The notes below the pieces were generated by a model. The model did no database searches. It was not told the origin of the DNA and saw only the letters and a list, made by a program, of their open reading frames with translations. Source: an uncultured Burkholderiales bacterium (lineage in GTDB: Bacteria > Pseudomonadota > Gammaproteobacteria > Burkholderiales > Burkholderiaceae_C). From it: 46,688 nucleotides of DNA. Of this stretch, positions 1 through 8,572 are shown piece by piece. The DNA is taken from the NCBI GenBank assembly GCA_903838355.1, contig CAILYC010000016.1, forward strand, positions 1-46,688. The letters run 5' to 3'. Position 1 is the first letter of the stretch. Each line of letters begins with the position of its first letter. The position numbers were made by a program, and so were the translations under genes.

Positions 1-26
1 CCTGAGTGCCTGAGTGCCTGAGTGCC
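1..26. repeat. Short tandem repeat, 8-bp unit
   Basis: Three copies of the octamer CCTGAGTG lie just downstream of clpP, in the gap where clpX would be expected to follow. The core CTGAGTG is the reverse complement of the CACTCAG heptamer repeated at 6154-6174. No function is evident. Confidence 0.9.
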
Positions 27-56
27 TAAAACCCCAATCACAGATCGACTTGTGGC

Positions 57-665
57 TTAGGGGCGCTTGGCAATGACTTGATCAATCAAGCCATAATCCT
101 TAGATTCGTCGGCGGAGAGGTAATAGTCGCGCTCGGTGTCGCGCTCAATTTTCTCCAATGGCTGGCCTGTTCTATCGGCCAAAATTTTGTTCAACTGCTC
201 GCGCGTTTTGAGGATTTCTCGGGCATGAATCTCAATTTCGGTCGCCTGGCCTTGAGTGCCGCCCAAGGGCTGGTGAATCATGACCTTGGAGTTGGGCAAG
301 GAAAACCGCTTGCCTTTGGTCCCTGCCGTCAACAAAAAGGCGCCCATGCTGGCGGCCATGCCAATGCACAAGGTTGACACATCGGGTTTGATGAAGTTCA
401 TGGTGTCAAAAATGGCCATGCCCGCACTCACCGAGCCGCCCGGCGAGTTGATGTAAAAGGAAATGTCCTTGTCAGGATTTTCGCTCTCCAAAAAGAGCAA
501 TTGAGCGACCACCAAATTGGCCGTTTGGTCATTGACCGGACCGACCAAAAATATCACCCGCTCTTTGAGGAGACGGGAGTAGATGTCATAAGAACGCTCA
601 CCGCGTCCAGACTGCTCAATGACCATGGGTATCATGCCAAGGCCTTGGATGTCTAATGGGTTCAT
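57..665 (-). CDS. clpP: ATP-dependent Clp protease proteolytic subunit ClpP
   Basis: ClpP is the serine peptidase of the two-component ClpXP/ClpAP proteases; it forms a double heptameric ring in the cytoplasm and degrades unfolded, ssrA-tagged and regulatory proteins. At 202 residues it has the usual family length. The catalytic triad is visible: Ser106 in GMAASMG, His131 in MIHQPLGG and Asp180 in the TERD motif. The oligomerisation and substrate-groove segment [11 protein letters not shown] is intact. It lies 31 bp after tig in the same direction, the standard tig-clpP-clpX order, so co-transcription is likely; clpX would fall beyond the left edge. Confidence 0.98.
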   Translation of the reverse strand: MNPLDIQGLGMIPMVIEQSGRGERSYDIYSRLLKERVIFLVGPVNDQTANLVVAQLLFLESENPDKDISFYINSPGGSVSAGMAIFDTMNFIKPDVSTLCIGMAASMGAFLLTAGTKGKRFSLPNSKVMIHQPLGGTQGQATEIEIHAREILKTREQLNKILADRTGQPLEKIERDTERDYYLSADESKDYGLIDQVIAKRP

Positions 666-696
666 CTGCGTGCTTTCAATTTAAAAAAATAGGGGC

Positions 697-2007
697 TCAG
701 GACTGACCCATGAGTTCTTCAAAGGATACAATTTTTTCTTTGACCTTGACTTGAGAGAGGACAAATTGGGTGACGTTTTCTTCCATCACCAAGGCCTCGA
801 CCTCGGCCAAGCGGTCCTTGTCGCTGTAGTACCAACGAGACACTTCCTCGGGCTTCTCGTAACTTGAAGCCAGTCTCTCGATGTGCTCTTTGACTTGTGC
901 AGGTTTGGGATGGAGTGAGTTCACCAGCACAAACTCCGAAACCACCAAGCCCATTCGCACGCGGGACTCGGCCTGGGGGCGAAAGAGGTCTTCAGGGATG
1001 GGCGCTTTGTCCGCATCCTTGATACCGCGGGACTTCAAGTCTTCACGGGCGCGCTCGACCATGCGGTCCACCTCGGCTTGGACAATGGACTGGGGCAAAT
1101 CCAATTGCGCCTTGGCCACCAAGGCCTGGAGCACCAATTGTTTGTTTTTGCCCAGCAAACGGGCTTGGACTTCGCGGCCCAAATTCTTTTCGATGTCTGA
1201 GCGCAGTCCCTCAACGGTGGGATCTGTCACGCCCAAGGACTTGACGAAGGCTTCGTTGAGCTCAGGTAAGTTGGCGGCTTCGATCTTTTTGACGGACACC
1301 AAAAAATCGGCAGATTTGCCGGCCACATCTTTGCCGTGGTAGTCAGCGGGGAAACTCAAGGGGAAAGTCTTGCTCTCTCCACACTTCATGCCTAGGACCG
1401 CATCTTCAAACTCTTTGAGCATTTGACCCTCGCCCACGGCGAATTGGAAATCACTTGCCTTGCCGCCATCAAAGGGCTCACCATCGACCTTGCCCTCAAA
1501 ATCCACTGTCACGCGGTCACTCATTTGCACGCTCGCGTCCATGGCGCGTTGACCATAGGTGGTGCGTTGTTTCCTTAAAATATCAATGGTTTTGTCAACC
1601 GCCTCAGGCGTCACCTCGGCGTGGAACTTTTCCACCTCTTCGCTCGACAAATCCCCGAGCTTGATCTCAGGGTAGACCTCAAAGAGCGCATCAAAGGCCA
1701 GCATGCCCTCAATCGCTTCTTCTTTTTCAGTGATTTTGGGCGCGCCAGCGATTCTTAACTGAGCCTCTTGGGTAACTTTGTTGAACGCCTCACCCACCTT
1801 GTCGTTCATGACCTCGTACTGCACCGAGTAGCCATAGCGTTGCGCCACAATGTTCATGGGCACTTTGCCTGGACGAAAACCATCAATCTTGACCTTTCTG
1901 GCCAACTTTTTAAGCCGAGAGTCGACCTCGTTTTGAATCACGCCCACGGGCAAGGTCAAGGTGACTTTGCGTTCCAATTTTTCCAATGTTTCGATCAAAG
2001 CTGTCAT
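697..2007 (-). CDS. tig: Trigger factor, ribosome-associated chaperone
   Basis: Trigger factor binds the ribosome exit tunnel and protects nascent chains; it also has prolyl isomerase activity. The protein has 436 residues, the normal length. The ribosome-docking signature GFRPGKVP is at residues 43-50. The FKBP-type isomerase domain covers about 160-245 (DRVTVDFEGKVDGEPFDGG onward), followed by the helical C-terminal chaperone domain. The ATG at 2007 has a GGAG ribosome-binding site in ACGGAGAACTTTTT. It heads the tig-clpP unit. Its leader carries a hairpin with a run of nine C (see 2041-2069). Confidence 0.98.
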   Translation of the reverse strand: MTALIETLEKLERKVTLTLPVGVIQNEVDSRLKKLARKVKIDGFRPGKVPMNIVAQRYGYSVQYEVMNDKVGEAFNKVTQEAQLRIAGAPKITEKEEAIEGMLAFDALFEVYPEIKLGDLSSEEVEKFHAEVTPEAVDKTIDILRKQRTTYGQRAMDASVQMSDRVTVDFEGKVDGEPFDGGKASDFQFAVGEGQMLKEFEDAVLGMKCGESKTFPLSFPADYHGKDVAGKSADFLVSVKKIEAANLPELNEAFVKSLGVTDPTVEGLRSDIEKNLGREVQARLLGKNKQLVLQALVAKAQLDLPQSIVQAEVDRMVERAREDLKSRGIKDADKAPIPEDLFRPQAESRVRMGLVVSEFVLVNSLHPKPAQVKEHIERLASSYEKPEEVSRWYYSDKDRLAEVEALVMEENVTQFVLSQVKVKEKIVSFEELMGQS

Positions 2008-2040
2008 AAAAAGTTCTCCGTGAGGCTCTAAGGATCATTC

Positions 2041-2069
2041 AATTCACCCCCCCCCTTCGGGGTGTGAAT
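2041..2069 (-). promoter_or_regulatory. Hairpin with C9 tract in the tig leader
   Basis: ATTCAC and GTGAAT arms (2042-2047 and 2064-2069) enclose a run of nine C facing four G. The stem would form in the 5' untranslated region of tig, about 35 nt before the start codon. Homopolymers of this length can slip. A regulatory role is inference only. Confidence 0.4.
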
Positions 2070-2292
2070 GACGCTACAAATAGGGGCAATCAAAAGGCTT
2101 GGGGTGGGCGCAATGCCCTGCGTGCGAGGTTTTTCACCCTTCTGTGGTGGAAAAAACATGCGCATCAAGCAAAGTATGTTGCTTCTCGTGGGCAAGCCAT
2201 GGACTTTTGTCCCCCTAGGCACTCCCATCAAGCTCACACCGAGCTCATGCACCACGCATTCACCCCAAGGGGCTAACCCACCATTCTAACCG

Positions 2293-2311
2293 AGGTGAGA
2301 CCCCCTCACCT
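2293..2311. repeat. Perfect 7-bp inverted repeat
   Basis: AGGTGAG and CTCACCT arms are separated by five bases. No T-run follows on either strand, so it is not a typical intrinsic terminator. It lies about 290 bp upstream of tig and could be an operator or a fortuitous hairpin. Confidence 0.5.
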
Positions 2312-2512
2312 GGTCCGCCCTGTCGCAGCAAGGAGACAATGGCGGAGTTCCCACAAAACCCGGGCACTTGAGCGCTTTCGCCGTGCAAGACACCAAAGGA
2401 CGCCCTCACGCTTCAGGCTAGGTAGGCGCCTGAGGGCCTTGGAGCCTTCAAGCTGTTGGGGAAAGTCGAGGATTCAAGCCGGGCGATCACGCGGTCGACT
2501 TGGCTTATGGCG

Positions 2513-3919
2513 TCACGCGGCGCTCAAATTACCCAAATCCTTTAAGGTGTAATTTTTCAAATTCGGCAAGACCGTCAATTGGTCTTGCGCGGACACGCCA
2601 AACCAGTTGCCCAAGGTGGCGGCGAGTTGATCCACCGAGAGTTGCGGTAAAAGCCGCCCTTGCCCCACGTCGTCGGGTCCGTTGTTGCCGAGCACGGGGG
2701 GGGTGCCCACGAAACTTTGCCCCTTGACGGCTCCCCCGAGCATGAAGTGCATGCTGCCCCAACCGTGGTCTGAGCCGTCGCTGTTGCTGAGCAAGGTGCG
2801 GCCAAAGTCTGACGCCGTAAAGGCTGTCACTTGCTTGGCAACGCCGAGGTCCACCGTGGCTTGGTAAAACGCGGACAAAGCGTCACCCACCGTTTGCATA
2901 AGACCGGGGTGCACTTTGGCGAGCAAAGTGTGGTTATCAAACCCACCCAGAGACACAAAAAACACCTGGCGCTTGACACTCAAACTCGAGCGCGCGGCAA
3001 TCAATTTCGCCACCGCTTGGAGCTGATCGCCCAAGCTGTTGGCCAACGGGAAGGTGGTGGTGAGGGCGACCTTGCCAAACGCTTGGCTAATACTGGAGTA
3101 GGCACTCAATGAGCGTTGACTCACATTGAGGTATTCATTCTCGAGCAAATGGGTTCTGGGCGTGTTGAGCATGGTTTTGAGGGCAGCCGAAGCACTCGAA
3201 GAACCAAACAGAGGTGAATTCACCGCATTCAACGCCACCGCACCGGTGGTGGTGAGTTGGTACTGGAACGCGGTTTGACCCGACAAATAGATGGCATTGC
3301 CATTCAAACCAATACAAGTGAAGGCTGAACCACTCGCATTGCTGGCTTGAAACAAATCCCCCATACGCCCGCCCCATCCAGAGCTCGCACCTTCTGGACT
3401 CGACGACTGCCAATAAGACTGTTGGTCGTTGTGGGAAAAAAGCTTCGGCGGTAAAGGCACATTGCCACCCGTGTATTGGGCCTTGGTGATGGGCTGCACC
3501 AAGCTGCCAATGTTCAAGAGCACGCTCAAGGCCCCCGCATTGAAGCGGGGAATGAGGGCGGCCATCTCAGGCGCCAAGGCATATTGCTGCCCATTGGGCA
3601 AGGGCGTCACCGGGTTGAGCACCGTGGGGTCCAAAAAGACCCTGGACACCGCCAAGTTCGCGCGAAAACCTTGGTACAAGTTGTAGCTGCTTGGGTCGTA
3701 GGGAATCAAGGTGTTGGCATAGTCGTTCCCGCCATACAAAAAGACACACACCAAGGCCTTGTAGTCGCCGGGGGGCGCGCTGAGTGCGGCCGCCTCCCCC
3801 ATGCCGGCCAGTGACAAAGCCAAAGGCGCCGCGCTGCGGGCCAAAGACAAAGCCGCCGTGGTCTTTAAAAAGCTCCGCCTGGACTGGTTGTTGTCAGGGG
3901 TTTGTATAAAAGGACTCAT
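2513..3919 (-). CDS. DUF1501 family exported protein
   Basis: The protein has 468 residues and resembles the DUF1501 family, distant relatives of sulfatases and alkaline phosphatases; its biochemical role is not established. The N-terminus carries a twin-arginine export signal with RRSFLK at residues 14-19 and a hydrophobic stretch ending near GEAAALSAP. FLYGGNDYANTL and the C-terminal FTASDFGRTL and DHGWGSMHFMLGG segments are typical of the family. The frame is open further upstream, but the ATG at 3919 directly precedes the Tat signal and follows the DUF1800 stop by 11 bp, so the two genes form an operon. DUF1800 and DUF1501 proteins are habitually paired. Confidence 0.9.
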   Translation of the reverse strand: MSPFIQTPDNNQSRRSFLKTTAALSLARSAAPLALSLAGMGEAAALSAPPGDYKALVCVFLYGGNDYANTLIPYDPSSYNLYQGFRANLAVSRVFLDPTVLNPVTPLPNGQQYALAPEMAALIPRFNAGALSVLLNIGSLVQPITKAQYTGGNVPLPPKLFSHNDQQSYWQSSSPEGASSGWGGRMGDLFQASNASGSAFTCIGLNGNAIYLSGQTAFQYQLTTTGAVALNAVNSPLFGSSSASAALKTMLNTPRTHLLENEYLNVSQRSLSAYSSISQAFGKVALTTTFPLANSLGDQLQAVAKLIAARSSLSVKRQVFFVSLGGFDNHTLLAKVHPGLMQTVGDALSAFYQATVDLGVAKQVTAFTASDFGRTLLSNSDGSDHGWGSMHFMLGGAVKGQSFVGTPPVLGNNGPDDVGQGRLLPQLSVDQLAATLGNWFGVSAQDQLTVLPNLKNYTLKDLGNLSAA

Positions 3920-3930
3920 GCCAAGATCCC

Positions 3931-6081
3931 TTACTTTTGCACAACGAATTGAGGGCAGGCCAAGACCAGCGTCAAGGCGGCATAAATTCGGTTCATCACC
4001 CCGCTGGGGGTGGTGACCGAGATGGTGTCCAAGGCCGTTTTGAAGTTGGCCAACGTCATCGCATCGATCTCTCCACAAGCGAGCAAAACATTGATTTCAG
4101 CCAACAAAGCGGTGGAATTGGAGGCCAAGGCTTGCAGCAAGCTGTAGTCGGCCTTCAAGTCGCCCACACCCGTGCCCGCGATGGCCCTTTGCATGAAATT
4201 CACATAGGCCGCAACGGTGGTCTCATCCATGATCTGAAGCTCGGGCGCCACCAGTCCCGCACTGGAGATGGCCGAGTTGGGCGGCACATAGCCAGGTCGA
4301 TAGAAATTAAAGACTGTGGGCGATCTCATGGGGCTTTGGCCCAAGGCGCTGCCAGCGCTTGACAAGTCCCCAATCGCCCAGACGTCAGTGGCAGACGTGG
4401 CGTTGAAGGCTCGCGCCCAACTCAAAAACCGTTGGATGGGCTCGCGCACTTTGCCAAAACTGATGTTTTGTTGCGCCAGCGTCAAATCCCGCGCCTCCGG
4501 GTCCATCAAGACCGCTTTGATCACGGCTTTCAAGTCCCCTCGCACGGACACGCCGTTGTTGATGAAGACACTGGCCACGCGGTTGATGTAGCCACTGCTG
4601 GGGTTGCTTGTGACCAACTTTTGGATCAACTGCCGGCTCACAAATGGCGCTGTATTGGCATGGTTAAAAAGGGTATCGAGGGCAATTTTCAAAGACTGGG
4701 CGGCGGCGGTGCCCGCGGGAACGGTGACCCCCAAAAAACTTTTGGCGCCGGTTTCATACTTGCTGCTGACTTGGACCAAAGGGCGCTGCTGGTAGACCGG
4801 TCCATAGGGGGTGGTGAGGCCGTGGGTGTCCACGCTCCAGCCGGTAAAGACACGGGCCAAGCCACTCACGTCGCTTTGCGCGTAGGTCTGCTTTGGCAAG
4901 CCGCCCTCGAGTTGCAGTGAGCCGTCGTTGTTCAAATTCAACAGCCCAATGGTGAACAACTGCATCAGCTCTCGGGCGTAGTTCTCATCGGGCTCAGAAC
5001 CCGTGGTCGTGTTGGTCTTGACATTGCCTTGGTAGGTCAAATAGTAAGCCATCGCCGGGGTCATGGTGATTTGTTCAATCAAGGTGCGAAAGTTGCCAAA
5101 CACATTGGCCTCGAGGACGTCCAAGTAGTTTGCAATGCTGAACTGGCGCCAACTCGCATTGATTCCCAGCACCGAGACCACCCAAATTTCGCTGAAGGCT
5201 TGAACTATTTTTTGTCGCAACACATCAGGAGAACTGATGAGTTTTTTCCACACCACATTGTCCATGCCCGTCGTGTTGTTCTCATTGGCCGAGGAGTCGT
5301 AACCATTGGCCTGCAACCAACTGAAGTAAGAGGTGCTGGTGGGCAGGGCCAACTGCGCATCGAGCCACTGCGAGATCGTGGTTTGCGACAAAGTGTTGAG
5401 GTCGTTGCGGGTGTAACCCAAGGTCGCTTGGCTTAAAAACCGTGCCGCATCATTGGCCGAGGTGAGCGTGCACGCGCCACCACTGACTTGGCAGGCAAAT
5501 CCTTGGAGTGTGCCCACCAAGGCCAACACGCCGCCGCTCAACGGCCCCAGCACATAGACGTTGCCTAGCGTCGTGCCCGTGACACTCACCCCCAGATAGT
5601 TCTGGGTCTCAGGGTAGTAGCGATAGAGATAGACTCCCGTGGTGAGGTTGGTCTTGACGCCTGGGAACAAGGACGGGTACTGCTGCTCGGCCCAGTTCAA
5701 GAGGGCGTTGGCATCTGTGCTTGTGCTGGAGGTCGATGCGCTTGAAGCCGTGCTGCTGAGCGCCACTTGAGCAGTGTCGACCCGCAAGGAGGCCCCAAGG
5801 GGCAGTACGCTGGCGCCGGATCCCTCAGGCGCGTTGCTGGTCAACAAGCCAAAGCGGTGAACCGCCGTGGACGGGTCTGGCAGGTCTAACCCCGAGACAT
5901 CGGTTTGGGCACCCCCACAACCCGTGAGGGCGGTGAGTGCCGAGACGCCCGCACCGCTCAACCCAAGGCTGGCCCAATTGACCTCCAAGCCCGACCTGCG
6001 CAAATCAGGAGACAAGGCGCTGCCCTCTAAACCAAGTGAAGCACAATCTTTCTGCATGGCTTCGGGATCAGTTTGTTTCAT
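3931..6081 (-). CDS. DUF1800 domain-containing exported lipoprotein
   Basis: This 716-residue protein pairs with the downstream DUF1501 gene. A paired arginine (28-29) and a lipobox-like ALTGC ending at Cys55 suggest export, possibly by Tat, and lipidation. Residues about 125-195 hold a small module (NWAEQQYPSLFPG, YRYYPETQNYLGV) that I recognise from exported proteins of related bacteria. The DUF1800 domain follows, with FLSQATLGY at its start and YARELMQLFTIGL in its middle. The ATG at 6081 is preferred over an upstream in-frame GTG at 6156 because AGGACC precedes it at suitable spacing. Function is unknown. Confidence 0.88.
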   Translation of the reverse strand: MKQTDPEAMQKDCASLGLEGSALSPDLRRSGLEVNWASLGLSGAGVSALTALTGCGGAQTDVSGLDLPDPSTAVHRFGLLTSNAPEGSGASVLPLGASLRVDTAQVALSSTASSASTSSTSTDANALLNWAEQQYPSLFPGVKTNLTTGVYLYRYYPETQNYLGVSVTGTTLGNVYVLGPLSGGVLALVGTLQGFACQVSGGACTLTSANDAARFLSQATLGYTRNDLNTLSQTTISQWLDAQLALPTSTSYFSWLQANGYDSSANENNTTGMDNVVWKKLISSPDVLRQKIVQAFSEIWVVSVLGINASWRQFSIANYLDVLEANVFGNFRTLIEQITMTPAMAYYLTYQGNVKTNTTTGSEPDENYARELMQLFTIGLLNLNNDGSLQLEGGLPKQTYAQSDVSGLARVFTGWSVDTHGLTTPYGPVYQQRPLVQVSSKYETGAKSFLGVTVPAGTAAAQSLKIALDTLFNHANTAPFVSRQLIQKLVTSNPSSGYINRVASVFINNGVSVRGDLKAVIKAVLMDPEARDLTLAQQNISFGKVREPIQRFLSWARAFNATSATDVWAIGDLSSAGSALGQSPMRSPTVFNFYRPGYVPPNSAISSAGLVAPELQIMDETTVAAYVNFMQRAIAGTGVGDLKADYSLLQALASNSTALLAEINVLLACGEIDAMTLANFKTALDTISVTTPSGVMNRIYAALTLVLACPQFVVQK

Positions 6082-6153
6082 TGAGGTGGTCCTTGCGTGC
6101 AAGCATTTTTTTGATGCCTTTTTAACCAAGGCAAGTCGCCGTCTTGCCAAGCT

Positions 6154-6174
6154 CACTCAGCACTCAGCACTCAG
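6154..6174. repeat. Tandem repeat, 3 x CACTCAG
   Basis: Three perfect 7-bp units lie just upstream of the DUF1800 start, where they would be in or near its leader. The unit is the reverse complement of the core of the octamer array at the left edge of the window. Confidence 0.9.
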
Positions 6175-6194
6175 ATCCATTCGATGCTTGACTT

Positions 6195-6221
6195 TTGGTT
6201 GACTTGGTTGACTTGGTTGAC
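6195..6221. repeat. Tandem repeat, 3 x TTGGTTGAC
   Basis: Three perfect 9-bp units upstream of the DUF1800 gene. On the plus strand each contains TTGAC, but no matching -10 element is evident. Confidence 0.9.
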
Positions 6222-6462
6222 CGAGTATTGCCTTGAATCAACAAATGGTCAATTCGATTTAAAAGGACTGGTCCATGGGCGTGGCAAAGACCCCACGCCA
6301 GCATCTCAACGATGCCGCCCAGTTGACGCATCAAGCCCTGCGACCCATTCCGTGCACGAGCAAACCACTCAGGGCCACAAAAAAAAGGAAAAAAAAGGGG
6401 TATTCAAGATAGCAAGCAAGAACGCTGCGTTCGAACGGGTGGTTGTGCGGGGCCAATGTGGA

Positions 6463-6500
6463 GCCGGTACAAAGCCGGTACAAAGCCGGTAAAAGCCGGT
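6463..6500. repeat. Tandem repeat, GCCGGTACAAA units
   Basis: Two perfect 11-bp units are followed by a shortened unit and a final GCCGGT. No function seen. Confidence 0.9.
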
Positions 6501-6525
6501 GAGCAAAGAGCGCTAGGGATCGAAT

Positions 6526-6541
6526 GCACTGTGCACAGTGC
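6526..6541. repeat. Perfect 16-bp palindrome
   Basis: GCACTGTGCACAGTGC is fully self-complementary with no spacer. It lies 53 bp past the 3' end of tRNA-Leu. It could be an operator for a dimeric regulator, but no regulator gene is nearby. Confidence 0.7.
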
Positions 6542-6593
6542 CCTATGACCTATGCTTGAGAAGAACCCAAAAAAAGAGCAAGACTTCAAGAGT

Positions 6594-6680
6594 TGGTGCG
6601 ACTGACTGGACTCGAACCAGCACAGCATTGCTGCCGACAGGACCTAAACCTGTTGCGTCTACCAATTTCGCCACAGTCGC
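6594..6680 (-). tRNA. leuW: tRNA-Leu (anticodon UAG)
   Basis: The minus strand folds as an 87-nt class II tRNA. The acceptor stem pairs GCGACTG with CAGTCGC, followed by A and an encoded CCA. The D-arm has TGGCGAAATTGGTAGACGCA. The anticodon stem ACAGG/CCTGT encloses loop TTTAGGT, so the anticodon is UAG (Leu, reading CUA and wobble). A long variable arm and a T-arm with GGTTCGAGTCC complete it. In relatives a tRNA-Leu gene sits directly before tig; here the DUF1800/DUF1501 pair lies between them. Confidence 0.97.
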
Positions 6681-6821
6681 CGACCCTCGAAGGTGCCTAT
6701 TCTATGTGAAAAAACAGCCGTCAAGGTTCACCCCAAGGTCTGCCCATTCAAAACCCCCGCCCACTTCAAAGGACAGCTCCTCAAGAGCATTTGTAGGGTG
6801 GGTTAAGGCCGTGTCCACCAA

Positions 6822-6837
6822 TGGCACAGTGCTTGCA
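6822..6837 (+). promoter_or_regulatory. Candidate sigma-54 promoter upstream of hpnC
   Basis: TGGCAC, five bases, then TTGCA match the sigma-54 -24/-12 consensus with exact spacing. The implied start site is about 12 nt downstream, roughly 60 nt before the hpnC start. A sigma-54 promoter needs an activator, whose site I cannot identify here. A 10-base match of this kind can still occur by chance. Confidence 0.45.
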
Positions 6838-6909
6838 AAATTCAATACGCCGGTGAATTCGTCAAGATCGCGGGTCTTTGAGCCGTGACTTAAGCGTTAC
6901 GATAGGGGG

Positions 6910-7674
6910 GTGAAACATTATGAAAATTTTCCAGTGGCCTCTTGGCTATGCCCCCCGCATTTGCGGGCGCCCATCATGGCCATTTACGCCTTTGCACGAA
7001 CGGGAGACGACTTGGCCGACGAGGGCCAAGCGGATGCCCAGACTCGACTCGAGCAACTGCAGGCTTTGCGCCGCGACCTGCGTTTGTGCACCACCCCAGG
7101 CGCACAGTTCCAAGTGCAGTGGGCCTCGGTGTTTCGCAACTTGGCTGAGCAAATCACCCTTCACCACCTGCCGCTAGACCCCTTGCACCATTTGCTCGAT
7201 GCGTTTGAGCAAGACGTGCGTTACACACAAGAAGACAAGCACTACGAAACACGTGCTGAGCTCTTGGACTATTGCACGCGCTCGGCCAACCCAATCGGGC
7301 GACTTCTCATGCATTTGTATGGCATCAACGAGGCCGACTCTTTGTGGAGGAGTGACGCGATCTGCACGGCCTTGCAGCTCATCAACTTTTGGCAAGATCT
7401 GAGCGTTGACATCCCGCGCCACAGGCACTATTTACCCCTCGAGAGCAACTTGGAGAGCGAACTCAACTTCGCCCATGCATTGATGATTCAAGGCGCCGCC
7501 TTGACCGAGCGCGTTCCCGGTCGCGCCAGCTGGGAGATTGGCATGGTGGTGCAAGGCGGCCTGAGGATCTTGCAAAAATGCCGAGCCGTCGACACGTTGG
7601 TCAAGCGCCCTCGACTCAACGCCTGGGATCTTCCACTGCTGCTGCTTCGAAGTGCCTGCATGTCTAGAGCCTAA
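6910..7674 (+). CDS. hpnC: HpnC, squalene synthesis step 2 (hydroxysqualene-forming)
   Basis: HpnC is a trans-isoprenyl synthase homologue that converts presqualene diphosphate to hydroxysqualene in the HpnCDE route to squalene and hopanoids. The 254-residue protein has both aspartate-rich metal and diphosphate motifs: DDLADE at residues 33-38 and NFWQDLSVD at 159-167. The start is GTG at 6910, because HYENFPVAS immediately after it is the family's conserved beginning; a G-run directly precedes the start. It leads the hpnC-hpnD-hpnE cluster, followed by hpnD after 33 bp. A squalene-hopene cyclase gene is not in the window. Confidence 0.93.
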   Translation: MKHYENFPVASWLCPPHLRAPIMAIYAFARTGDDLADEGQADAQTRLEQLQALRRDLRLCTTPGAQFQVQWASVFRNLAEQITLHHLPLDPLHHLLDAFEQDVRYTQEDKHYETRAELLDYCTRSANPIGRLLMHLYGINEADSLWRSDAICTALQLINFWQDLSVDIPRHRHYLPLESNLESELNFAHALMIQGAALTERVPGRASWEIGMVVQGGLRILQKCRAVDTLVKRPRLNAWDLPLLLLRSACMSRA

Positions 7675-7707
7675 AAAAAACCGCCCACCAGTGGCACAAT
7701 CAGGACC

Positions 7708-8547
7708 ATGAGTCCACAACACTACGTACAAGAAAAAGCCGCCTCCTCGGGCAGTTCCTTTTATTACGCCTTTTTGTTCCTCTCAGCCCCCAAACGCGCC
7801 ACCATCACGGCCTTTTATGCATTTTGTCGCGAGGTCGACGATGTGGTCGACGAAGTGAGCGACCCCTCCATTGCCGCGAGCAAACTCGCTTGGTGGCGCC
7901 AAGCCGTCTTGCAGGCCTACCAAGGTCAGCCCGATCACCCAGTCTTGCGCGCCTTGATGCCTTGGGTCGAGGTCTTTGGCATTCGCGCCGAGCACTTGCT
8001 GAGCATCATAGAGGGCTGCGAGATGGACCTCACGCAAACACGCTACTTGAGCCGCGCAGATTTGACGCGCTACTGTCATTTGGTGGCCGGTGTCGTGGGC
8101 GAGGTGTCGGCCTTGATTTTTGGACAAACGCTTGAGCAAACCACCCGCTACGCCCACACCCTGGGGCAAGCGTTTCAGCTCACCAATATCATCCGAGACG
8201 TCGGCGAAGACGCCATGCGAGGCCGCATTTATTTGCCCCTCGATGCGCTGCAAGCCCATGACGTCAAAGTCCACGAGATCTTGGACCGCTTGGACTCACC
8301 GCGCTTTCAAGCCCTCATGCAGCAGCAAGCGCAACAAGCCCATGCGCTTTATGAATTGGCGTTTTCTCAACTGCCCGACGCAGACCGACGAGCACAAAAA
8401 CCCGGCCTCATGATGGCCAGCATTTACCGCACCTTGCTCAGAGAAATCGAGTCCAGTGGATTTCCGGTATTGCACCAACGCGTCTCGCTCACGCCGTTGA
8501 GAAAGTTTTGGCTCGCTTGGCGCGTGCAAGCCCTGGGCTGGCTTTGA
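7708..8547 (+). CDS. hpnD: HpnD, presqualene diphosphate synthase
   Basis: HpnD condenses two farnesyl diphosphates to presqualene diphosphate. The 279-residue protein carries SSFYYAFLFL near the N-terminus, the first Asp-rich motif DDVVDE at 44-49 and the second, NIIRDVGED, at 160-168, then GRIYLPLDAL. Length and order of motifs fit the HpnD/SQS-PSY family. It sits between hpnC and hpnE on the same strand, with only 25 bp before hpnE, so a single transcript is likely. Confidence 0.95.
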   Translation: MSPQHYVQEKAASSGSSFYYAFLFLSAPKRATITAFYAFCREVDDVVDEVSDPSIAASKLAWWRQAVLQAYQGQPDHPVLRALMPWVEVFGIRAEHLLSIIEGCEMDLTQTRYLSRADLTRYCHLVAGVVGEVSALIFGQTLEQTTRYAHTLGQAFQLTNIIRDVGEDAMRGRIYLPLDALQAHDVKVHEILDRLDSPRFQALMQQQAQQAHALYELAFSQLPDADRRAQKPGLMMASIYRTLLREIESSGFPVLHQRVSLTPLRKFWLAWRVQALGWL

Positions 8548-8572
8548 GGCGTGCGCCCCAATCGCCACTCTT

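Larger units (their letters stand above)
2008..2512. other. 505-bp intergenic region upstream of tig
   Basis: I see no convincing gene here. The open frames overlap each other on both strands and have no recognisable motif. The region must hold the tig promoter and carries two inverted repeats listed separately. I looked for 6S RNA and RNase P RNA and recognised neither. A TAGAAT box (2283-2288 on minus) lies next to the hairpin at 2293-2311 but has no good -35 partner. Confidence 0.5.
6082..6593. other. 512-bp repeat-rich intergenic region between tRNA-Leu and the DUF1800 gene
   Basis: No gene is supported. The stretch carries three short tandem arrays (6154-6174, 6195-6221, 6463-6500), a perfect 16-bp palindrome (6526-6541) and A-rich tracts near 6379-6399. 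A run of seven T on the minus strand lies about 20 nt beyond the tRNA 3' end and may help terminate its transcript. Confidence 0.6.

Noticed and set aside
2064..2500. Possible structured RNA (6S, RNase P RNA) upstream of tig
   Set aside because: GC-rich with several short inverted repeats, but none of the conserved sequence blocks of these RNAs could be found on either strand.
6699..6724. TTGACG and TAGAAT as the tRNA-Leu promoter on the minus strand
   Set aside because: The boxes are only 14 bp apart, too short for a confident sigma-70 call.
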